Source: Alphaproteobacteria bacterium
GTDB lineage: Bacteria > Pseudomonadota > Alphaproteobacteria > Sphingomonadales > Emcibacteraceae
Length of the DNA: 10,039 nt
Assembly: GCA_030432815.1 (NCBI GenBank)
Contig: JAUILB010000085.1
Location: 1 to 10,039, forward strand
Direction of reading: 5' to 3'
Shown piece by piece: positions 6,422-10,039 of this stretch (within the stretch, counting starts at the first letter, position 1; the number at the start of each line of letters is the position of its first letter). The position numbers and the translations under genes are program-made. The notes beneath the pieces are model-generated. The model was given only the letters and a program-made list of their open reading frames with translations, ran no database searches and had not been told where the DNA came from.

Positions 6422-6706
6422 ATGGTTTTAATTCGTCGAAATTACAAAATCCTTTTGTTTATTGCTGTGGCTGCAATGTTGGTTTCACAGGCGATTGTGG
6501 CCGGGCATGACCAATTTCATAATCATATTTCTGATGATTGTGTAATCTGTAAAATAGCTGAAGTATCAAATGATAAGGCCAGCTTGGCGCAAACAGTTTC
6601 TATCGTGCTTCCAAATCTAGCAGGAGTAGAGTTCTTTGCTGCCGGACTGCCATTTGAAAATAAGCTTTGGAATACGGCGCAATCAAGGGCACCCCCTGCA
6701 TCCTAA
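6422..6706 (+). CDS. Small membrane-anchored or exported His/Cys protein, DUF2946-like
   Basis: A 94-aa protein. Basic residues (RRNYK) precede one hydrophobic segment (about 9-27, ILLFIAVAAMLVSQAIVA) that could be a signal peptide or membrane anchor. Directly after it come H29, H33 and H35, then C40-x2-C43 (CVICK), a plausible metal- or redox-active cluster on the periplasmic side. The C-terminus ends SRAPPAS, like the R-[AG]-P-P ending I associate with DUF2946, a family without assigned function often found beside TonB receptors for metals. The assignment is from memory and motif shape only. Start: AAGAG lies a few bases upstream of the ATG at 6422. It is divergent from the receptor, shares its operator region and precedes the Zur-like gene. 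A role in periplasmic metal handling is inference. Confidence 0.75.
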   Translation: MVLIRRNYKILLFIAVAAMLVSQAIVAGHDQFHNHISDDCVICKIAEVSNDKASLAQTVSIVLPNLAGVEFFAAGLPFENKLWNTAQSRAPPAS

Positions 6707-6732
6707 CCCTGGTAAAAACAATGTTTTATTGA

Positions 6733-6753
6733 GGAAGCTGATTGTCGGCTTCC
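6733..6753 (+). repeat. Hairpin between the DUF2946-like gene and zur
   Basis: GGAAGCTGA pairs with TCGGCTTCC (9 bp with one G-T wobble) around a 3-nt loop. It lies 26 nt after the upstream stop codon. No T-run follows (CCATTTCGG), so it is not a standard terminator; an mRNA processing or stability element is possible. Just before it is the 13-nt palindrome AAAACA-A-TGTTTT (6715-6727). The rest of 6707-6835 holds a TATAAA (6767-6772) with a poorly spaced TTGTCG upstream, which is a weak promoter candidate for zur. Confidence 0.55.
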
Positions 6754-6835
6754 CATTTCGGACATGTATAAATTTATGGAATAAAAGTGATTTCAATTCG
6801 CTTAATTTCCAAACGGATATACTAAAGGATGCAGA

Positions 6836-7327
6836 ATGATTAACAAAATTAGTGCGCTTGAAAAAAATAGCGATAATGAGATTTTTAAACAGCAACCAGA
6901 ATATGTGAAAGTTACTGGCTTAACACCAAATCAAAGAAAAGTATACGAAACCTTGCTTGGCCTGGGTAGGTCAGCAGGGGCTTATGAACTTCTTGAGATA
7001 CTTCATAAAAAGGGAATTAATGCAGCAGCAACGGTTTATCGTGCGTTAAATGATCTGGTGCATAAAGGGTTGGTTCAGCGTATCGTAAGTACTCGCAAAT
7101 TTATTGCGCATAAATCAAAAATAAAAAAAGATAATGAATCCGTGCTTCTGATTTGTCAGCACTGTGGAGAGGTTTCATCACTTGAAGATCAAAACATAAT
7201 TGAAATGTTTGATAAAAATTTAAAAGAAAATGGATATCATGTTCGCCAGTATAATCTGGAGTTAATGATTTCATGTGATGAGTGTGTTGCAAAAAACAGT
7301 GCGATTGATCACAGAATACAGTTATGA
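6836..7327 (+). CDS. zur: Fur-family transcriptional regulator, Zur-like
   Basis: A 163-aa metal-responsive repressor. The N-terminal winged helix has GLTPNQRKVYETLL (28-41), GAYELLEILHKKG (48-60) and the Fur-family recognition segment TVYRALNDLVHKGLV (66-80). The dimerisation domain has LLICQHCGEV (104-113) and SCDEC (146-150); C107, C110, C147 and C150 form the structural zinc site. GAYELL, LVxRI and LICxxCGxV are closer to Zur than to Fur or PerR. Aligned without gaps to E. coli Zur, however, the regulatory zinc ligands H77, C88, H96 and E111 become Q81, H92, N100 and S115, so zinc sensing may use other residues. AAAGGA lies six bases before the ATG. It is the only regulator beside the zinc-uptake genes and their operators. 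The last six bases overlap the end of tlpA. Confidence is high for the family and good for Zur. Confidence 0.88.
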   Translation: MINKISALEKNSDNEIFKQQPEYVKVTGLTPNQRKVYETLLGLGRSAGAYELLEILHKKGINAAATVYRALNDLVHKGLVQRIVSTRKFIAHKSKIKKDNESVLLICQHCGEVSSLEDQNIIEMFDKNLKENGYHVRQYNLELMISCDECVAKNSAIDHRIQL

Positions 7328-7921
7328 GGAACTGGCAGTATCGTTTTGGCTTTTTAGAATATAATAATTAATAAGTGCATGGGCGTCCCCTGAATTCCAT
7401 TCTGCGGGACCCACCAGCCGACCTATTTCGTAGCCATCTGGTCCGATTAATATACTTGTGGGTAACGCACTTGATTGTAACGACCGCGCGACAGCGCGGT
7501 TACCATCGATATAGGTATCCAGATTTGTTATTTTATGCTCTTCCAGAAATTTTATTGAACTTTCTATACCATCCTGATTTTCGGAAATAAGAACAACCTG
7601 AAAATTTTCACCGCCTAATGATCCCTGAAGCTCATTTAAATCAGGCATTTCTTTTACACATGGTGCGCACCATGTGGCCCATAAGTTGACCAAGATGACT
7701 TTCCCGGAAAAATCTGAAAAGTCAAAGTCATTGCCATTTTCATCCTGAAATTTTGCCGTTGTGGCAGGGATCTGATTTTCATGAAACTGAAATCTTTTCA
7801 TTGCCCCTGCGTTAAGGCCTTGCGGTATATCGTTATTTGGCGTATTTCCTAGATCATAAACAGAAAACGCAGCAATGCCGAGCGCAATGAAGGATAGGAA
7901 ATAAATCATTTTATTTTTCAT
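7322..7921 (-). CDS. tlpA: TlpA-like membrane-anchored thiol:disulfide oxidoreductase
   Basis: A periplasmic thioredoxin-fold reductant; relatives act on cytochrome c maturation and cytochrome oxidase copper centres. The 199-aa protein has an N-terminal anchor (about 5-24) and a thioredoxin domain with VILVNLWATWCAPCVKEMP (75-93). W84-C85-A86-P87-C88 is the redox site and SALPTSILIGPDG has the cis-Pro (P154). The longer frame start (8050) would run deep into argH. The ATG at 7921 has GAGGT four bases upstream and gives the proper signal anchor, so I use it. It is convergent with zur and shares six bases with it: its TAA stop is zur's TTA Leu codon read backward. It is divergent from argH. This pairing with argH recurs in alphaproteobacteria, but I see no functional link. 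Confidence 0.92.
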   Translation of the reverse strand: MKNKMIYFLSFIALGIAAFSVYDLGNTPNNDIPQGLNAGAMKRFQFHENQIPATTAKFQDENGNDFDFSDFSGKVILVNLWATWCAPCVKEMPDLNELQGSLGGENFQVVLISENQDGIESSIKFLEEHKITNLDTYIDGNRAVARSLQSSALPTSILIGPDGYEIGRLVGPAEWNSGDAHALINYYILKSQNDTASSS

Positions 7922-7953
7922 GTTTACCTCGGGCTCAAACAAAGATGAGACGT

Positions 7954-9354
7954 ATGACAGACAATATACAAAAACCAAAAGCAAATAGCCTTTGGGGTGG
8001 CCGTTTCGAAGGTGGCGTATCCGACATAATGGAAAAGATAAACGCCTCAATCGATTTTGATAAAATCTTATACAGACAAGATATCAAGGGATCAATGGAA
8101 CATTGCAAAATGTTGGTTTCTACAGGTATTATTTCTGCCGGAGATGGAGATGCTATCCAAAAGGGTCTCGCACAAATCGAGAAAGAAATTGATGCAGGTG
8201 AATTTACATTTTCTGCGGCCCTGGAAGATATCCATATGAATATTGAGGCGCGCCTCACGGAAATTATTGGTTCCGCCGCCGGACGTCTTCATACGGCGCG
8301 ATCCAGAAATGATCAGGTTGCGACAGACTTTAAACTTTACGTAAGAGACGCCTGTGATCAGGCTGACGAGGCATTAAAAGCATTACAAATTGCCCTTATT
8401 GAAAAAGCAGAGGAAAATGCTGATGTGATTATTCCCGGCTTTACCCATTTACAAAGCGCACAACCTGTAACATTTGGTCATCATATGCTTGCCTATTTTG
8501 AAATGTTTACACGGGATCGTGCACGTTTTCAGGATGCGCGCAAACGCCTTAATGAATGTCCCCTGGGTGCAGCGGCCCTTGCGGGAACATCGTTTCCGAT
8601 AGATCGCCATCAAACGGCCAAAGCGCTTGGTTTTGAACGACCGACAGCAAACTCAATGGATACTGTTTCTGACCGGGACTTCGCGCTTGAATTTATGGCG
8701 GCAGCTTCTATCAGTGCCGTGCATATTTCAAGACTTGCTGAAGAAATGGTGACATGGTCCTGCGCACAATTCGGTTTTATTCAGATGTCCGATAGTTTCA
8801 CAACGGGTTCGTCAATTATGCCACAAAAAAGAAATCCGGATGCCGCCGAACTTTGTCGCGGCAAGGCAGGACGTATCATTGGTTCATTTAACAGTTTACT
8901 GATTACGATGAAAGGGCTTGCGCTTACTTTCTCAAAAGATATGCAGGAAGACAAGGAAGCGACTTTTGATGCAGTGGAAACCTATTCACTTATTGTTGCT
9001 GCCATGACAGGTATGGTTGAAGATATGAAAGTGAATGTCGAAAATATGCGAAATGCCACCAAAGTCGGATTTATTACGGCTACTGATCTTGCTGACTGGG
9101 TTGTACGGGTTCTGGGCCTTCCTTTCCGTGAGGCGCATCATATTACCGGATCACTCGTTGCAATGGCCGAGAAAAATGGCTGCGATCTTGATGGTTTGAC
9201 ACTTGAGGAAATGCAGCAGGTTGAACCTAAAATTACCAGTGATGTTTTCAATGTACTTAGTGTTGATAAGTCTGTGGCAAGTCGTGTGAGTTACGGAGGT
9301 ACTGCACCTTCCGAAGTCCTCAAGCAGGTGAAACTTGCCAAAGAGAGAATATAG
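7954..9354 (+). CDS. argH: Argininosuccinate lyase
   Basis: Cleaves argininosuccinate to arginine and fumarate, the last step of arginine synthesis. It belongs to the fumarase/aspartase superfamily and acts as a homotetramer in the cytoplasm. Using the ATG at 7954 gives 466 aa. LWGGRF lies at 13-18, EDIHMNIE at 91-98, HTARSRNDQVATD at 113-125, GFTHLQSAQPVTFGHH at 162-177 and the catalytic-loop signature GSSIMPQKRNPD at 285-296. Length is normal and all signature regions are present. An ATG nine bases earlier (7945, adding Met-Arg-Arg) is also possible. I prefer the later start because the protein then begins MTDN like relatives and neither start has a good ribosome site. Its start lies only 32 nt from the tlpA start. 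lptM and lysA follow in the same direction. Confidence 0.97.
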   Translation: MTDNIQKPKANSLWGGRFEGGVSDIMEKINASIDFDKILYRQDIKGSMEHCKMLVSTGIISAGDGDAIQKGLAQIEKEIDAGEFTFSAALEDIHMNIEARLTEIIGSAAGRLHTARSRNDQVATDFKLYVRDACDQADEALKALQIALIEKAEENADVIIPGFTHLQSAQPVTFGHHMLAYFEMFTRDRARFQDARKRLNECPLGAAALAGTSFPIDRHQTAKALGFERPTANSMDTVSDRDFALEFMAAASISAVHISRLAEEMVTWSCAQFGFIQMSDSFTTGSSIMPQKRNPDAAELCRGKAGRIIGSFNSLLITMKGLALTFSKDMQEDKEATFDAVETYSLIVAAMTGMVEDMKVNVENMRNATKVGFITATDLADWVVRVLGLPFREAHHITGSLVAMAEKNGCDLDGLTLEEMQQVEPKITSDVFNVLSVDKSVASRVSYGGTAPSEVLKQVKLAKERI

Positions 9355-9358
9355 CATC

Positions 9359-9478
9359 ATGAAAAATATAGTGAATTTGTTGGTTGTCGCCTTTATATGT
9401 GTTTCCATAAATGCATGTGGAAAGAAGGGGGATGTTCTTCCGCCGCCTGATTATAATGCGCCATCGGATAATAACTGA
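9359..9478 (+). CDS. lptM: Small LptM (YifL)-type lipoprotein
   Basis: A 39-aa protein with a hydrophobic signal (4-19) and a lipobox-like INAC with C20 as the lipidated Cys. CGKKGDVLPPPDY follows, the CGxKGxLxxP pattern of this family. In E. coli LptM (formerly YifL) binds the LptD-LptE translocon and aids its assembly. The Asn at lipobox position -2 is unusual, but the overall pattern fits. It begins four bases after the argH stop and ends 12 bases before lysA. That argH-lptM-lysA order is common in proteobacteria and strongly supports the call despite the small size. The Shine-Dalgarno for it is weak (GAGAG about 12 bases upstream). Confidence 0.88.
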   Translation: MKNIVNLLVVAFICVSINACGKKGDVLPPPDYNAPSDNN

Positions 9479-9490
9479 GGTCAGATTACG

Positions 9491-10039
9491 ATGAATTATT
9501 TTGAGTACCGCGATGGTGAAATGTTTGCCGAAAATATCAAAGTTAGTGATATTGCAGAAAATGTAGGAACGCCTTTTTATCTATATTCAAGTGCGTCTCT
9601 TGCCTATCAGTTTAATCAGTTTAAAGAAGCATTTGGTGACCTTGATTTACTTTTGTGTTACGCAGTTAAGGCAAATACCAATCAGGCGGTCATAAAGACC
9701 CTGGCAGATCTTGGTGCCGGGGCAGATGTGGTGTCTGAAGGTGAAATGCGCAGAGCGTTGCTTGCTGGTGTTCCACCCTCGAGAATTGTCTATTCCGGTG
9801 TTGCCAAAACAGTCAAAGAAATGACATTTGCACTGGATCAGGAAATTTATCAGTTCAATGTGGAAAGCGAGCCTGAACTTTATCAGTTAAGTGAGGTTGC
9901 CAGCTCAATGGGCAAGGTCGCTGATATCACTTTTCGGGTAAATCCCGATGTTGATGCAAAAACACATGCGAAAATTTCAACTGGTAAATCAGAAAATAAG
10001 TTTGGTGTTCCCTGGAAGGGAATAAGGGAGCTTTGTTCC
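9491..10039 (+). CDS. lysA: Diaminopimelate decarboxylase (LysA), N-terminal part
   Basis: Decarboxylates meso-diaminopimelate to L-lysine, a PLP-dependent final step of lysine synthesis in the cytoplasm. The first 183 codons are present and the frame remains open at the window edge. It starts MNYFEYRDGEMFAENI, then TPFYLYSSASL (27-37) and YAVKAN (57-62), with K60 as the PLP Schiff-base lysine. GADVVSEGEMRRAL, SGVAKT, FNVESEPEL and FRVNPDVDAKTHAKISTG follow, all characteristic of the fold-III decarboxylase barrel. Full proteins are about 420 aa, so a little over half is missing. GAGG (9477-9480) is ten bases upstream of the ATG and overlaps the lptM stop. It is part of the argH-lptM-lysA operon. 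Confidence 0.97.
   Translation, partial: MNYFEYRDGEMFAENIKVSDIAENVGTPFYLYSSASLAYQFNQFKEAFGDLDLLLCYAVKANTNQAVIKTLADLGAGADVVSEGEMRRALLAGVPPSRIVYSGVAKTVKEMTFALDQEIYQFNVESEPELYQLSEVASSMGKVADITFRVNPDVDAKTHAKISTGKSENKFGVPWKGIRELCS

Noticed and set aside
6636..6839. 67-codon plus-strand frame overlapping the end of the DUF2946-like gene and the zur start
   Set aside because: No recognisable motif, no ribosome site, and it spans the intergenic hairpin; a chance open frame.
7922..8050. Longer N-terminus for TlpA (start at 8050)
   Set aside because: It would overlap about 100 bases of the secure argH coding sequence and bury the membrane anchor inside the protein; the ATG at 7921 has a good ribosome site.
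1..10039. Mobile elements, CRISPR arrays, phage genes, tRNA or rRNA
   Set aside because: No transposase or integrase motif, no spaced direct repeats and no tRNA-like cloverleaf were seen. The content is ordinary chromosomal genes.

Overview
The window looks like ordinary chromosome of a moderately AT-rich alphaproteobacterium. The evidence is gene order: rplU-rpmA-obg-proB on one side and a divergent tlpA / argH-lptM-lysA block on the other, both arrangements familiar from that class, plus an FNR-type regulator and a zinc-type regulator with alphaproteobacterial features. No mobile element, CRISPR array, tRNA or rRNA was seen. Genus-level placement is not possible from reading alone.

Left part (1-3986, all minus strand). 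An FNR-like oxygen-responsive regulator (3237-3986) lies just upstream of a strong sigma70-type promoter (3192-3219). This promoter drives rplU (L21, with a long Lys/Ala tail) and rpmA (L27) through a structured leader of about 115 nt, and a clear intrinsic terminator (2231-2263) closes the transcription unit. The Obg GTPase gene and proB (glutamate 5-kinase, C-terminus cut by the window edge) follow, separated from each other by one base.

Middle part (4134-7327) is a compact zinc-homeostasis island. It holds a TonB-dependent outer-membrane receptor of the ZnuD type (minus), a divergently transcribed small membrane-anchored protein with His and Cys-x2-Cys motifs that resembles DUF2946, and then a Fur-family regulator closest to Zur (plus). 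The 170-nt divergent intergenic region carries two Zur-box-like palindromes, each overlapping a plausible promoter for one of the two divergent genes. The simplest model is that Zur represses both units when zinc is sufficient. The Zur-like protein keeps its structural zinc cysteines but appears to lack most canonical regulatory-site residues, which is the most unusual observation here.

Right part (7322-10039). tlpA (membrane-anchored thioredoxin, minus) overlaps the end of zur tail-to-tail by 6 nt, and its start codon is only about 32 nt from the divergent argH start. argH (argininosuccinate lyase) is followed by a 39-aa lipoprotein gene of the LptM/YifL type and by lysA (diaminopimelate decarboxylase, running off the right edge). 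These three form a tight operon joining arginine and lysine synthesis with envelope assembly.

No stretch longer than 300 bases lacks a gene. The non-coding gaps are 2168-2290, 3067-3236, 3987-4133, 6252-6421 and 6707-6835, and each is described below.
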